In this document: positions 1 through 9,660 of the stretch, piece by piece | How positions within the stretch are numbered: position 1 is the first letter of the stretch | How the letters are laid out: every line of letters starts with the position of its first letter | Assembly (NCBI RefSeq): GCF_024802625.1 | Contig: NZ_CP103371.1 | Coordinates: 3,968,001-4,032,000 of the forward strand | Source: Massilia sp. H6 | GTDB taxonomy: Bacteria; Pseudomonadota; Gammaproteobacteria; Burkholderiales; Burkholderiaceae_D | Length of the DNA stretch: 64,000 nucleotides | Reading direction: 5' to 3' | Notes under the pieces: model-generated | Database searches by the model: none | The model's input: only the letters and a program-made list of their open reading frames with translations | What the model was told of the DNA's origin: nothing | Program-made: the position numbers and the translations under genes

Positions 1-2031
1 CGGCTGCGCTCCCACGGGATGGAGCGCCGCCAGCGTACTGTTGATCGCTTCGGTGAATTGGTCGATGTCGATCGGTTTGGTCAGGTAACGGTTGAACCCT
101 GCCTCCTGGCTGCGCTCGATATCGCGCGACATGGCGTTGGCGCTCAGGGCGATCACCGGAATGGCCGCGGTGGCCGGGTCGGCGCGTAACTGCCGCAGCA
201 CCTCGATGCCGCTCAGGCCGGGCAGGTTCAGGTCGAGCAGGATAATCTCGGGATGGTGGCAGCGCGCCAGCGACAGGCCGACGCGGCCGTCGGGCGCCGA
301 CAGCAGCTGCAGGTCGGCGCGAAAGCGCACGATCTCTTCGATCAGGCGCAGGTTGGCCGGATTGTCCTCGATATACAGGATCACATGCGGGTCGCGCCGC
401 GGTTCGCCTTGGCCCGGCGCGGCCAGCGCCGCCGGCAGTACCGCTGCTGCGCCAGGCTGCAGCGGCGCCGCCAGCGGCGCAGTCGTGGATAGCTCGATCC
501 AGAACACGCTGCCCACGCCCGGGCTGCTGGTAACGCCCATCTCGCCGCCCATCAGTTCGACCAGGCGCCGGGTCACGACCAGGCCGATTCCGGTGCCCTC
601 CTGGTTGCCGCCCTCCTGGCCCAGCCGGTTAAAGGGCTGGAACAGGCTCGCCACCTGCTCCGCATCGAGGCCGCTGCCGGTATCATGCACCGCCATGCGC
701 AGCTTGCCCGGGCCGACCTGCTCGCAGCTCAAGACCACGGCGCCGTCGTCGCGGTTGTATTTCACCGCGTTCGACAACAGGTTGAGCAGCACCTGCGTCA
801 AGCGCGTGCGGTCGGCCAGCACCACCGCACCGGGTGCTTCGGGAAACAGCATGCGCACCCCGCGCGCAGCCGCGATCGGCGCCACCATGGCGTGGCATTC
901 GCGCAGCGTGTCGGCCAGCGGCACCGGCTCCATCGACAGCGTCACCGTGCCCGACTCCACCTTGGCCAGGTCGAGGATTTCGTTGATCAAGGTAAGCAGG
1001 TGGCGCCCGGACTTGAGAATATGGTTGGCGAATTCCTTTTTTTGCTCGAGGGTCGAGGGTAGCGTGTCGGACGTGAGGATCTGGGCGAATCCAAGGATCG
1101 CGTTGAGCGGCGTGCGCAACTCGTGGCTCATCGAGGACAAAAAGGCCGACTTGGCCTGGTTGGCGCTGCGCGCCTGCTCGATCGCGTTGGCCAGTTCGGC
1201 ATTGGCCAGTGCCAGCTGCAGCGTGCGCTCGTCGACGCGGTGCTCGAGCTGTTCGTTCAGGCGCATCACTTCCTGCTGGGCGCGCGAGCGTTCCTGGACC
1301 TCGTGCGCGATGTCGGCGCTGGAAGTTTCAAGTTCGCGCGTACGTCCTTCGATCTCGGTGAGCATCGCATTGAAAGAGTCGACCAGCTCGCCCGCCTCGT
1401 CGTCGCTGATGCGCGGGGCGCGGCGCGAATAGTCGCGCGTGGCGACGACCTCGCGCGCGATCTCGGTGATGGCCACGATCGGCGCGGTCACGACATGCCC
1501 CATGCGGCGCACCAGCAGCCAGGCCACGCCCATCGCCAGCAGCGTTACCCCGGCGGCAATGCTCAGGTAGTCGATAGTGCGCGCCAATAGCTGGTTTTCA
1601 GCGCGCAGGTAGACGGTGCCGACGATGTCGCCATTCTCGACGATGCGTTGCTGGATGATCATGTCGTCGTCGTCGACGTGGTCCGGGTCGGCCGCCGCCA
1701 GCGCGGCCGGCAGCGCGCGCTCCTCGCCCCTGGCGCGGTAAGAGGCGAACAGCGCGCCGCTGGCGTCGTAGATGGCGGCGGCGCGCACCTGCGGACGGGT
1801 GCGCAGCAGCGCCAGGTTTTCATTGGCCAGGCGCGGATCGTCGAAGCTCAGCGCGGCCGAGGTCATGTGCCCTACCAGCTCGGCCTGGGTAGCGAGGTCG
1901 TTGACCAGGGTGCGGTGGTAGCTGCGCAGGTCGTAGCCAATGATGATCGCAATCGACACCAGCAGCGCCGCGAGCGTGGTCGTCATGACCGCCGTCACCA
2001 GCTTGGCACGGATCGAATGGCGCGCGCTCAT
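1..2031 (-). CDS. Hybrid sensor histidine kinase with C-terminal receiver (partial)
   Basis: A membrane sensor kinase whose 3' end runs off the left edge; 677 residues are visible with no stop. It has an N-terminal membrane segment (about residues 10-32), a periplasmic region resembling CHASE8, a second membrane segment, a HAMP region, a coiled coil, and a kinase core with SHELRTPLNAILGF (phospho-His 303). An N-box (LLNLLSNAVKYN) and a GTGIGL G-box follow. The C-terminal receiver has an acidic pocket (IEDN), the acceptor in LLDLNLPG (Asp 600) and a conserved Lys in LTKPID. The start is the ATG at 2031. No partner regulator is visible, so the signal and output are unknown. Confidence 0.93.
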   Translation of the reverse strand, partial: MSARHSIRAKLVTAVMTTTLAALLVSIAIIIGYDLRSYHRTLVNDLATQAELVGHMTSAALSFDDPRLANENLALLRTRPQVRAAAIYDASGALFASYRARGEERALPAALAAADPDHVDDDDMIIQQRIVENGDIVGTVYLRAENQLLARTIDYLSIAAGVTLLAMGVAWLLVRRMGHVVTAPIVAITEIAREVVATRDYSRRAPRISDDEAGELVDSFNAMLTEIEGRTRELETSSADIAHEVQERSRAQQEVMRLNEQLEHRVDERTLQLALANAELANAIEQARSANQAKSAFLSSMSHELRTPLNAILGFAQILTSDTLPSTLEQKKEFANHILKSGRHLLTLINEILDLAKVESGTVTLSMEPVPLADTLRECHAMVAPIAAARGVRMLFPEAPGAVVLADRTRLTQVLLNLLSNAVKYNRDDGAVVLSCEQVGPGKLRMAVHDTGSGLDAEQVASLFQPFNRLGQEGGNQEGTGIGLVVTRRLVELMGGEMGVTSSPGVGSVFWIELSTTAPLAAPLQPGAAAVLPAALAAPGQGEPRRDPHVILYIEDNPANLRLIEEIVRFRADLQLLSAPDGRVGLSLARCHHPEIILLDLNLPGLSGIEVLRQLRADPATAAIPVIALSANAMSRDIERSQEAGFNRYLTKPIDIDQFTEAINSTLAALHPVGAQP

Positions 2032-2491
2032 GCACTCTCCGGTGCCGGGACTGGCGCGCGCGACCCGCATGCATCGACATGCCGGTCCATCGGTGGGCGA
2101 GCGGAGCAAGCTGTGCGGGCCGCACCGCACGGATGGGCCAGCGCCATCCGGTCACGCGCAGTTCGTTCGAGCGGCATCGAGGGTCCTACGGAAAGCGGAA
2201 AAAAATGCGCCTGCCGGGTCGGCTGGCGGGCGCCGTCAGCATAGCCTAGCACTGTGGGTCATGTCGCACGGAACCTTTCATGAATGGCGCTGTCGTGGAC
2301 AGTGCGCACGCATATGCACGGCGGGTCGCAATTTGTCGATGCCGGCCGTGCCAGGACCGGGCGGAGCGCGCTAGAATGGGACTGTGCGCACTTGGGTGCG
2401 CGCAATCCCGGCGACCCCGGCGCGCATGCGCGTCCGCGGCCCGCGAAGTGGCCTCTGGACCGGCCCAGACCAGTATGCAAAGGAGCCTCAC
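2032..2491. other. Intergenic region, 460 bp, no gene seen
   Basis: This lies between the divergent histidine kinase and pncC and presumably holds both promoters. Short open frames exist on both strands but have arginine/alanine-rich, low-quality translations typical of GC-rich non-coding sequence. No convincing repeat, RNA or operator was recognised. A ribosome-binding AGGAG at 2481-2485 serves pncC. Confidence 0.6.
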
Positions 2492-2974
2492 GTGACGAAC
2501 GACATTCTCGATCTTGCTACCAAAGCCGGACGCGCACTCGAGGCCAAGCGCCTGATGCTGGCCACCGCCGAGTCCTGCACCGGCGGCGGCGTTTCCCAGG
2601 CCATTACCGACATTGCCGGCTCTACCGGCTGGTTCGACTGCGGCTTCGTCACCTATTCCAACGCCTCCAAGAGCGAACTGCTGGACGTTCCGGCCGCGCT
2701 CATCGCGCAGTTCGGTTCAGTCAGCGAAGAGGTCGCCGGCAAGATGGCCGAAGGCGCGCTGGCCAGCAGCACCGCCGATGTCGCGCTGTCGACTACCGGT
2801 ATCGCGGGCCCGACCGGCGCGGTGCCGGGCAAGCCGGTGGGCACGGTCTGCTTCGGCTGGGCGCGCGGCGACTCCACCTTTACCGAGCGGCTGGTGTTCC
2901 AGGGCGACCGCCAGTCGGTGCGCGAGCAGGCCGTCGCGCATGCGCTGCGGGGCCTGCTGCGCTTCATCGAGTAA
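2492..2974 (+). CDS. pncC: Nicotinamide-nucleotide amidase, CinA C-terminal type (PncC)
   Basis: A single-domain CinA-family protein of 160 residues, the usual size of stand-alone PncC. The family deamidates nicotinamide mononucleotide to nicotinate mononucleotide in pyridine-nucleotide salvage. Diagnostic segments are ATAESCTGGG near residue 25, GSTGWFDCGFVTYSN, and TGIAGPTGA with VGTVCFG. The start is taken as the GTG at 2492 because AGGAG lies six bases upstream; a longer in-frame extension from 2384 has a non-protein-like leader. It is followed after 13 bp by a co-directional phosphoesterase gene. Confidence 0.93.
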   Translation: MTNDILDLATKAGRALEAKRLMLATAESCTGGGVSQAITDIAGSTGWFDCGFVTYSNASKSELLDVPAALIAQFGSVSEEVAGKMAEGALASSTADVALSTTGIAGPTGAVPGKPVGTVCFGWARGDSTFTERLVFQGDRQSVREQAVAHALRGLLRFIE

Positions 2975-2987
2975 TCCGGGCCGCCGC

Positions 2988-3908
2988 ATGTTCGCCGCGC
3001 GCCGCTGGCTGGGCGGCCTGGCACTGCTCGCCGCTGCCAGTCCAACGTGGGCATCTGCCGACACCAGTGCCGGCAGCGCCGCCTATACCGTCTATGCGGC
3101 TGGCGACATTGCGCGCTGCAAGCACCCGGACCCGCGCTGGTCGGGCGCTGCCGCCACTGCCCATCTGGTCGAAAGCCTGTTGCGCGCCGACCCGCAGTCG
3201 GCGGTGCTGAGCCTGGGCGACCATACCTATCCGCGCGGCACCGCGGCCGAATTCCGGGACTGCTACGGCCCTACCTGGGGGCGCTTTCGCGCGCGCACCT
3301 GGCCCACGCCCGGCAACCACGAATACGCCACCGCCGGCGCCCGCCCTTATTTCGACTATTTCGGCACGCGCGCCGGCTCCGCCGAGCGCCCCTACTACAG
3401 CCTGCGGCTGGGCAGCTGGCAGGTCATTTCACTCGACAGCAACCTGAAGGGCGCGGCCCATGCGGCCCAGATCGCCTGGCTGCGCACCGAGCTCCAGCGC
3501 CAGCCGGCCGCCTGCACCCTCGCCTTCTGGCACCATCCCCTGTACAGTTCGGGCGGCCATCCGCCGCCGGGCCGGATGCGCGACGCCTTCGCCCTGCTGC
3601 ACCAGGCCGGTGCCGAACTGGTGCTGTCGGGCCACGACCACGACTACGAGCGCTTCGCGCCGCAAGACGCCAACGGCCGCATCGACCGCCAGCGCGGGCT
3701 GCGCCAGTTCGTGGTCGGCACCGGCGGCGCCTATGCTACCCCGTTCATCTTCTTCGCCCCGAACAGCGAAGTGCGCGAGGCCAGTTATGATGGCGTGCTC
3801 GCCCTGCGCCTGCTCGATGGCGCCTACGAGTGGCGCTTCCTGCCGGCCGACCCGGGCAAGGTGCCGGCGGCGGCGCGGCTTGACCACGGGCGCAGCAGCT
3901 GCCACTAA
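2988..3908 (+). CDS. Secreted metallophosphoesterase (calcineurin-like)
   Basis: 306 residues with a signal peptide (RRWLGG then a hydrophobic run, likely cleaved after TWASA). The two-metal phosphoesterase motifs are all present: GD at 39-40, GDHTY at 77-81, GNHE at 109-112, WHHP at 181-184 and GHDHDYER from 215. The layout resembles purple-acid-phosphatase-like and 3',5'-cNMP phosphodiesterase-like proteins, so the substrate (a phosphate mono- or diester in the periplasm or outside) is open. It sits 13 bp after pncC and 12 bp before the M16 peptidase gene, suggesting a shared transcript. Confidence 0.9.
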   Translation: MFAARRWLGGLALLAAASPTWASADTSAGSAAYTVYAAGDIARCKHPDPRWSGAAATAHLVESLLRADPQSAVLSLGDHTYPRGTAAEFRDCYGPTWGRFRARTWPTPGNHEYATAGARPYFDYFGTRAGSAERPYYSLRLGSWQVISLDSNLKGAAHAAQIAWLRTELQRQPAACTLAFWHHPLYSSGGHPPPGRMRDAFALLHQAGAELVLSGHDHDYERFAPQDANGRIDRQRGLRQFVVGTGGAYATPFIFFAPNSEVREASYDGVLALRLLDGAYEWRFLPADPGKVPAAARLDHGRSSCH

Positions 3909-3920
3909 GCGGAGTCCGGC

Positions 3921-6728
3921 ATGTCGCCCCTTTTATATTTTGCTCGTTTCACCTTGTTTATCACGCTCATGACCGCATTCGCCCAGGACGCGCAGGCCCA
4001 GCCTGTCGCCGCAACGCCGCCCTCGGTGGCCTTTGAAAAAACCATCCTGCCCAACGGGCTGCAGCTGATCCTGGTCGAGGACAAGCGCCTGCCTATCGTG
4101 GCCGTTAACATCTGGTACCACGTCGGCCCCGCCAACGAAGCGCCCGGCCTGGCCGGCTTCGCCCACCTGTTCGAGCACATGATGTTCGCCGCCACGCGCC
4201 ACCTGCCGCGCGGCACGGCCGACCGCCTGCTCGAAGGCGCCGGCGCCACCGACAGCAACGGCGGCACCAGCTATGACAGCACCAGCTACTACGACACCGT
4301 GCCCTCGAACCAGCTCGAGCTGGCGCTGTGGGTGCACGCCGACCGCATGGGCTACCTGCTCGACGTGCTGGACCAGCAGGCGCTCACCAACCAGCAAGAC
4401 GTGGTACGCAACGAGCGCCGCCAGACGGTCGAAGAAGAACCCTATGGGGTGGTCGAGGAAGCGCTGGCGCATGCCCTGTTCCCCAAGAACCATCCGTATC
4501 ACGCCTCCATCATCGGCTCGCATGCCGACATCCAGAACGCGAAGCTCGGCGACGTGCGCAGCTTCTTCGAGCGCTTTTACGGCCCCAACAACGCCAGCCT
4601 GGTGATCGCGGGCGATATCGACAAGGCCAGAACGCGGGCGCTGGTCGACAAATATTTCGGCAGCCTGCGCCGCAGCGCGCCGGTGCTGCGCCCGGCGATC
4701 GTCACGCCGCCGATCACCAGCGAACGGCGGGTGGTGGTGCGCGACCGGATCGAGCTGCCGCGCGTGTTCATGGGCTGGCTCACGCCGCCCGCCTTCCAGC
4801 CGGGAGATGCCGAACTGGCGCTGGCGGCCGAGATTCTCGGCGGCGGCAAGGCGAGCCGGTTGTACAAAAAACTGGTGTACGAACGCCAGATCGCGCAAGA
4901 CGTCGGCGCGGCCCAGAACGCGTATGGCTTGAGCTCGACCTTCGTCATCGATGTCACCGCGCGCAGCGGCACCGAAGCGCGCGAGCTCGAAGCGGCGATC
5001 GACGCCGAGCTCGCGCTGCTGCGCGAGCATGGACCCTCGCAGCGCGAAGTCGAGCGCGCCCGCAACAGCCTCGAGACCGCGCTACTGAGTTCTATCGAAA
5101 AACTGGGAGGCGACGGGCTGGCCGACCAGCTCAATCACTACAACCAGTACACGGGCGACCCCGGCTACCTGGCGCAAGACCTGGAGCGGCTGCGCCGGGT
5201 GACGCCGGCCGACGTGCAGCGCGCCGTGCGCGCTTACCTGGGCCAGCAGGCGCGCGCGGTTGTCACCGGCCTGCCCGGCAAGCCGGTAGTCAACGATCCG
5301 CGCGCGCCCAAGCCGCCCAAGGCCGGCAGCGCCGACAGCGCAGGCATCAATGCACCCGAGCCGTGGCGCGCACAGGCGCCCAAGGCCGGTCCGGCGCCGG
5401 CATTCACGCTGCCGCAGGGCGAGTCGTTTACGCTGGCCAACGGCCTGACAGTGATCCATCACCACAATCCGGCGCTGCCGCTGGTGTCGACCCAGCTGGT
5501 GGTACGCAGCGGCAGCGCCGCCAACCCGGCCGCGCTGCCCGGCCTGGCCGGCTTCACCGCGCAGATGCTCGAAGAAGGCACCGCCACCCGCAGTGCGCCG
5601 CAGATCGCCGACGAGATTGCGCAGCTCGGCGCCTTCCTGGGCGCCGGCACCGGCGCGGACGCTTCGATCGTCTCGCTGCTGTCGCTGCGCGCAACCTTCG
5701 CACCGGCACTCGACGTGCTGGCCGATATCGTGCAGCGCCCGGCCTTCCCGGTGGCCGAAGTCGAGCGCCAGCGCGCCGACCGCATCGGAGAACTGATGCA
5801 GCAGCGCGACGACCCGGAAAGCGTGGCGGCGGTGGCCTCGGCCGCAGCGCTGTTTGGCGCCAGGCACCCGAAAGGCTATGGACAGCTGGGCACCGAACGC
5901 GCGATTCGGCGCACCACCCGCGACGACCTGGCCGGCTTCTGGCGGCGCCACTATGTGCCGGGCAATGCGGCGCTGGTGGTAACAGGCGATATCACGCGCG
6001 GCGAGCTGGCAGCGCTGGTAGAAGCGCGCTTTGGCACCTGGACCGGCACTGAAACACCAGGCGCCAACCCGGGAACGCCGGCAGGCACGCAGGCGCGCCT
6101 GGTGGTGGTGGACCACCCGGACGCGGGCCAAACCGCGCTGCGCGTGGCCAGCATCGGCGTGGCGCGCGATACCCCCGACTTCGCGGCGCTGCAGGTCATG
6201 AATGGCGCCCTGGGCGGCATGTTCTCGAGCCGCCTGAACAACAACCTGCGCGAGACCAAGGGCTACAGCTACGGGGTGTATTCAGAGTTTCGCTACGACC
6301 GCACGCCGGGGCCCTTCGTTATCGCGGGCAGCGTCCAGCGCAATGCCACCGGTGCCTCGGTGCGCGAGATCTTCCGCGAGGTGGAAGCCATGCGCGAGAC
6401 CACGCTGCCGCTGGCAGAACTTAGCGCGGCGCGCGACGCGCAGCTGCTGTCGCTGCCGGGACAGTTCGAAACCAATGCCGATGTCGGCGCCAGCCTGGCC
6501 GAGATTTTTTTGCATGGACTGCCGCCCGACTACTACCAGCGCCTGCCCAGGCAGCTCGCCGCCGTCACCGCCGCGCAGGTGCAGCAAGCCGCGCGCACTT
6601 ACCTGGTGCCCGAGCGCATGGTCGTGGTCGCAGTCGGCGACCGCAAGCGCATCTTGCCTCAGCTAAAACCGCTGGGGCTGGGGGCGGCCGAGCTGCGCGA
6701 CAGCGATGGCGAATTGATCGCTCAATAA
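3921..6728 (+). CDS. M16 family zinc metallopeptidase, two-repeat (pitrilysin type)
   Basis: 935 residues with a signal peptide (processing near AQAQ, residue 27), hence periplasmic or outer-membrane associated. The N-terminal half has the inverted zinc motif HLFEH (His 82, Glu 85, His 86) and the downstream acidic helix (NERRQTVEEEPYG). The C-terminal half repeats the fold (ANGLTVIHHH; NLRETKGYSYGVYSEF) but lacks HxxEH, as in two-domain M16 proteins where the second half binds substrate. Its role is degradation of peptides; the specific substrate is unknown. Confidence 0.93.
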   Translation: MSPLLYFARFTLFITLMTAFAQDAQAQPVAATPPSVAFEKTILPNGLQLILVEDKRLPIVAVNIWYHVGPANEAPGLAGFAHLFEHMMFAATRHLPRGTADRLLEGAGATDSNGGTSYDSTSYYDTVPSNQLELALWVHADRMGYLLDVLDQQALTNQQDVVRNERRQTVEEEPYGVVEEALAHALFPKNHPYHASIIGSHADIQNAKLGDVRSFFERFYGPNNASLVIAGDIDKARTRALVDKYFGSLRRSAPVLRPAIVTPPITSERRVVVRDRIELPRVFMGWLTPPAFQPGDAELALAAEILGGGKASRLYKKLVYERQIAQDVGAAQNAYGLSSTFVIDVTARSGTEARELEAAIDAELALLREHGPSQREVERARNSLETALLSSIEKLGGDGLADQLNHYNQYTGDPGYLAQDLERLRRVTPADVQRAVRAYLGQQARAVVTGLPGKPVVNDPRAPKPPKAGSADSAGINAPEPWRAQAPKAGPAPAFTLPQGESFTLANGLTVIHHHNPALPLVSTQLVVRSGSAANPAALPGLAGFTAQMLEEGTATRSAPQIADEIAQLGAFLGAGTGADASIVSLLSLRATFAPALDVLADIVQRPAFPVAEVERQRADRIGELMQQRDDPESVAAVASAAALFGARHPKGYGQLGTERAIRRTTRDDLAGFWRRHYVPGNAALVVTGDITRGELAALVEARFGTWTGTETPGANPGTPAGTQARLVVVDHPDAGQTALRVASIGVARDTPDFAALQVMNGALGGMFSSRLNNNLRETKGYSYGVYSEFRYDRTPGPFVIAGSVQRNATGASVREIFREVEAMRETTLPLAELSAARDAQLLSLPGQFETNADVGASLAEIFLHGLPPDYYQRLPRQLAAVTAAQVQQAARTYLVPERMVVVAVGDRKRILPQLKPLGLGAAELRDSDGELIAQ

Positions 6729-6771
6729 GCGGAACCGGCGCGGCGCTTGCCGCGTCCGCGATTTTCGCCTA

Positions 6772-6795
6772 ACATATGAACAACTATTCATATGT
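6772..6795. promoter_or_regulatory. ArsR/SmtB-type operator overlapping a start codon
   Basis: A perfect 9-bp inverted repeat, ACATATGAA at 6772-6780 and TTCATATGT at 6787-6795, separated by 6 bp. It matches the ATATGAAC..TTCATAT style of zinc-responsive SmtB/CzrA operators. The right arm contains the ATG of the downstream regulator gene (6792-6794), so bound repressor would block its own gene directly. Confidence 0.8.
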
Positions 6796-7130
6796 TTGAT
6801 ACTATGACAATCAACACCGGATTCGAAGTTGCCCCCGGAGCCGTCGAGGAACTGGCCGACTTGTTCCACCTGCTGGGCGAGCCTACCCGCCTGCGTATCG
6901 TGCTGGCCTGCCTGGCGCAACCGACCGCGGTGGGCGATATTGCCGCGTCGCTCGAGCTGTCCAGTTCCCTGGTCAGCCACCACCTGCGCCTGCTGCGCGC
7001 GGCCCGCATCGTCAAGGCCGAGCGGCACGGCAAGCAGGTCTTTTATTCGGCGGCCGATGCCCATATCAGCAGCCTGCTTGCCAACATGTTCGAGCATATC
7101 GCCGAACCAGCCATCGGGATGGATACATGA
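6792..7130 (+). CDS. ArsR/SmtB family metal-sensing repressor
   Basis: A 112-residue winged-helix repressor: LGEPTRLRIVLACL, recognition helix around SSSLVSHHLRLLRAA, then the wing. The C-terminal helix has Asp 89, His 91, His 102 and Glu 105, exactly the DxH-x10-HxxE spacing of the alpha-5 zinc site of SmtB/CzrA, so Zn (or Co) is the likely effector. Its stop overlaps the start of the CDF exporter gene (ATGA). The chosen ATG at 6792 lies inside the operator and has no ribosome-binding site; a second in-frame ATG is at 6804. Confidence 0.93.
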   Translation: MFDTMTINTGFEVAPGAVEELADLFHLLGEPTRLRIVLACLAQPTAVGDIAASLELSSSLVSHHLRLLRAARIVKAERHGKQVFYSAADAHISSLLANMFEHIAEPAIGMDT

Positions 7131-8104
7131 GCAATCACCAACACGACCACCACGCGCACGATCACGGCCACGGCCACGGCTTCGGGCACCATCACCACCA
7201 CATGCCCGACCCGGCTGGCAACGGCCGCGCCTTCGCGCTGGCGATCGGCGTCAACGCGCTGTTCGTCGTCATCGAATTTGCCTACGGCTTTATGGCCAAT
7301 TCCACCGCCCTGATGGCCGACGCCGGCCATAACCTGTCGGATGTCCTCGGCCTCATGCTGGCCTGGGGCGCGGCGCGGCTAGCCCTGAGCGCGCCAAGCG
7401 GGCGCTATACCTACGGCTTGCGCGGCTCGTCGATCCTGGCGGCGATGGGCAATGGCCTGCTCTTGATGGTAGCCTGCGGCGCCATCGCCTGGGAGGCTGT
7501 GCACCGGTTCAACGCGCCGGCGCCGGTCGAAGGCCTGACGGTCACGGTGGTGGCGGCGATCGGCGTGGCGATCAACGGCTTCTCGGCATGGCTGTTCCTG
7601 GCCGGCAGCAAGGGCGACCTGAACCTGCGCGGCGCCTACCTGCACATGGCGGCCGATGCAGCGATCTCGCTGGGCGTCGTGATTTCGGGACTGGTGATCA
7701 TGAGCACCGGCTGGGCCTGGATCGACCCGGCGGTGAGCCTGCTGATCGTGCTGGTGATCGTGCTAAGCACCTGGTCGCTGCTGCGCGAATCGGTGCAGCT
7801 GTCGATGGCCGCGGTGCCGCCCGGCGTGGACGCCGGCGCGGTGCACGCCTACCTGGCCGGCCAGCCCGGCGTAAAAGAAGTCCACGACCTGCATATCTGG
7901 GCCCTGAGCACCACCGAGAATGCATTGACCGCGCACGTGGTCATGCCTGGCGGATATCCAGGCGACCAGGTGCTCGATGCGATGGTGGCGAAGCTGCGCA
8001 GCGATTTCGCGATCCATCACTGCACGCTGCAGGTAGAAGAAGGCACGACGCAGCACGATTGTGCGCTGGAGGGGCATGATGCACACGCGGCCCATGCGCA
8101 CTGA
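7127..8104 (+). CDS. Cation diffusion facilitator, zinc/cobalt/cadmium exporter
   Basis: A 325-residue inner-membrane CDF transporter that exports divalent metal by proton antiport. It has His-rich N- and C-termini (a run of alternating His, Asp and Gly in residues 3-25; HAAHAH at the end), about six membrane segments, DAGHNLSDVLG in TM2 and HMAADAAISLGV in TM5, which supply the transport-site His/Asp residues. A cytoplasmic ferredoxin-like domain follows (VKEVHDLHIWALS). It overlaps the repressor gene by 4 bp, so the pair is a self-regulated zinc-resistance operon of the ZitB/CzcD type. Confidence 0.94.
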   Translation: MSNHQHDHHAHDHGHGHGFGHHHHHMPDPAGNGRAFALAIGVNALFVVIEFAYGFMANSTALMADAGHNLSDVLGLMLAWGAARLALSAPSGRYTYGLRGSSILAAMGNGLLLMVACGAIAWEAVHRFNAPAPVEGLTVTVVAAIGVAINGFSAWLFLAGSKGDLNLRGAYLHMAADAAISLGVVISGLVIMSTGWAWIDPAVSLLIVLVIVLSTWSLLRESVQLSMAAVPPGVDAGAVHAYLAGQPGVKEVHDLHIWALSTTENALTAHVVMPGGYPGDQVLDAMVAKLRSDFAIHHCTLQVEEGTTQHDCALEGHDAHAAHAH

Positions 8105-8121
8105 GACCCAGGCACGCCTAC

Positions 8122-9054
8122 CTAGCCGGCAAGATTGGCGTACAGCGCCGTACTCAGATAGCGCTCCCCGAACGACGGAATGATTGTCACGATGAGTTTG
8201 CCGGCGTTTTCGGGCCGGCGCGCCACCTGGATTGCCGCCCACAGGGCCGCGCCCGATGACATCCCCACCAGCAGCCCTTCTTCGCGCGCCGCGGCGCGGG
8301 CAGTGTCGAAGGCGTCGCTGTTGGTGACGGCGATGACTTCGTCGTAGGCGTGGGTGTTGAGGACCTGCGGCACGAAGCCGGCGCCGATGCCCTGAATCGG
8401 GTGCGGGCCCTTGGTTCCTTTCGAGAGTATCGGTGACGCCTCGGGTTCCACGGCGATCGCCTGGAAGCCCGGCCTGCGCGCCTTGATGACTTCGCTCACG
8501 CCGGTGATGGTGCCGCCGGTGCCGATGCCGGCCACCAGAATGTCGATCTTGCCGTCGGTGTCAGCCCAGATTTCCTCGGCGGTCGTGGTGCGGTGGATCT
8601 CTGGATTGGCCGGGTTGTTGAATTGCTGCGGCATGAAATAGCGTGGATCGGACGCCACCAGTTCGTCGGCGCGGCGGATCGCGCCCAGCATGCCTTCGTT
8701 ACCCGGCGTGAGCACCAGTTCGGCGCCATAGGCGCGCAGCAGCAAGCGCCGTTCGCTGCTCATGGTTTCGGGCATGACCAGCATGCAGCGGTAGCCACGC
8801 GCGGCGCACACCATCGCCAGCGCGATGCCGGTGTTGCCGCTGGTGGGTTCAACGATGACGGTATCGTGCTTGATAAGCCCGGCCCGTTCGGCGGCCTCGA
8901 TCATGGCCAGGCCGATGCGGTCTTTCACGCTGTGGGCGGGATTATGGTATTCGAGCTTGCCGAGGATGTCCGCGCCGGCGCCCTGCGCCAGCCTGCGGAT
9001 GCGTACCAGGGGGGTATTGCCGATCAGTTCAGTGACATCGTTCGCAATGCGCAT
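8122..9054 (-). CDS. cysK: Cysteine synthase A (O-acetylserine sulfhydrylase)
   Basis: 310 residues, fold-type II PLP enzyme making cysteine from O-acetylserine and sulfide. The PLP lysine is Lys 44 in NPAHSVKDR; the substrate loop is TSGNTG (71-76), and the phosphate-binding loop is [10 protein letters not shown]. The sequence begins directly at the family start ([16 protein letters not shown]). A G-rich stretch precedes the ATG. It could be named cysM, but length and motifs favour CysK. Confidence 0.94.
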   Translation of the reverse strand: MRIANDVTELIGNTPLVRIRRLAQGAGADILGKLEYHNPAHSVKDRIGLAMIEAAERAGLIKHDTVIVEPTSGNTGIALAMVCAARGYRCMLVMPETMSSERRLLLRAYGAELVLTPGNEGMLGAIRRADELVASDPRYFMPQQFNNPANPEIHRTTTAEEIWADTDGKIDILVAGIGTGGTITGVSEVIKARRPGFQAIAVEPEASPILSKGTKGPHPIQGIGAGFVPQVLNTHAYDEVIAVTNSDAFDTARAAAREEGLLVGMSSGAALWAAIQVARRPENAGKLIVTIIPSFGERYLSTALYANLAG

Positions 9055-9080
9055 GCCGTTTCCCCCCAGGTATGGTTGAC

Positions 9081-9626
9081 TTACTTCACGTTGAGCAGTT
9101 CCACGTCGAAGATCAGGTCGGCGTCCGGCGGGATCGCGTCGCCCGCGCCGCGCTTGCCGTAAGCCAGCACGCTCGGGATGATCAGGGTGCGCTTGCCGCC
9201 CACCTTCATGCCCGCCACGCCCTGTTCCCAGCCCTTGATGACGCGGCCCGCGCCCAGCTGGAACTCGAGCGGTTCGCGGCCGGCATCGAGCGAGGAATCG
9301 AACTTGCGGCCGCGCTGCTTTGGCGCCAGCGGCTTGTGGAACCAGCCCGAATAGTGGACCACGACATTGCTGCCGAGGGTGGCTTCCTTGCCCTTGCCGA
9401 CCACGCGGTCGACGATCTCGACCTGCGGGGTAGGCAGTGGCGGCAGGGTTGGCGCCGCCTGCGGCTGGGCTACCTGCGCTTGTGCCTGCGCTTGTGGCTG
9501 CGCGACAGCCTGCTGCTCCGGCGCCGGCTGGGCGGTCGGTTTGGACGCGTCCTGGGCGGTGGTGTCCTGGGCGCTGCTGACGGTGGCCACCAGCATCAGG
9601 GCGGCAAAAGCGGTACGACGGATCAT
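9081..9626 (-). CDS. FKBP-type peptidyl-prolyl cis-trans isomerase, exported
   Basis: 181 residues: signal peptide (about 1-19, ending VSSAQ), a Gln/Ala/Pro-rich linker (about 25-70) and one FKBP domain ([21 protein letters not shown] to the end, [14 protein letters not shown]). The active-site signature [18 protein letters not shown] is intact. It would assist folding in the periplasm. The low-complexity linker probably spaces the domain from a membrane or partner. Confidence 0.93.
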   Translation of the reverse strand: MIRRTAFAALMLVATVSSAQDTTAQDASKPTAQPAPEQQAVAQPQAQAQAQVAQPQAAPTLPPLPTPQVEIVDRVVGKGKEATLGSNVVVHYSGWFHKPLAPKQRGRKFDSSLDAGREPLEFQLGAGRVIKGWEQGVAGMKVGGKRTLIIPSVLAYGKRGAGDAIPPDADLIFDVELLNVK

Positions 9627-9660
9627 AGGGGTTCTTCCATCAAGGGGTCATTAACTGATC

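Noticed and set aside
3921-6728. Second half of the M16 peptidase as an inactivated gene
   Set aside because: Lack of HxxEH in the second repeat is normal for two-domain M16 enzymes, so it is not a pseudogene.
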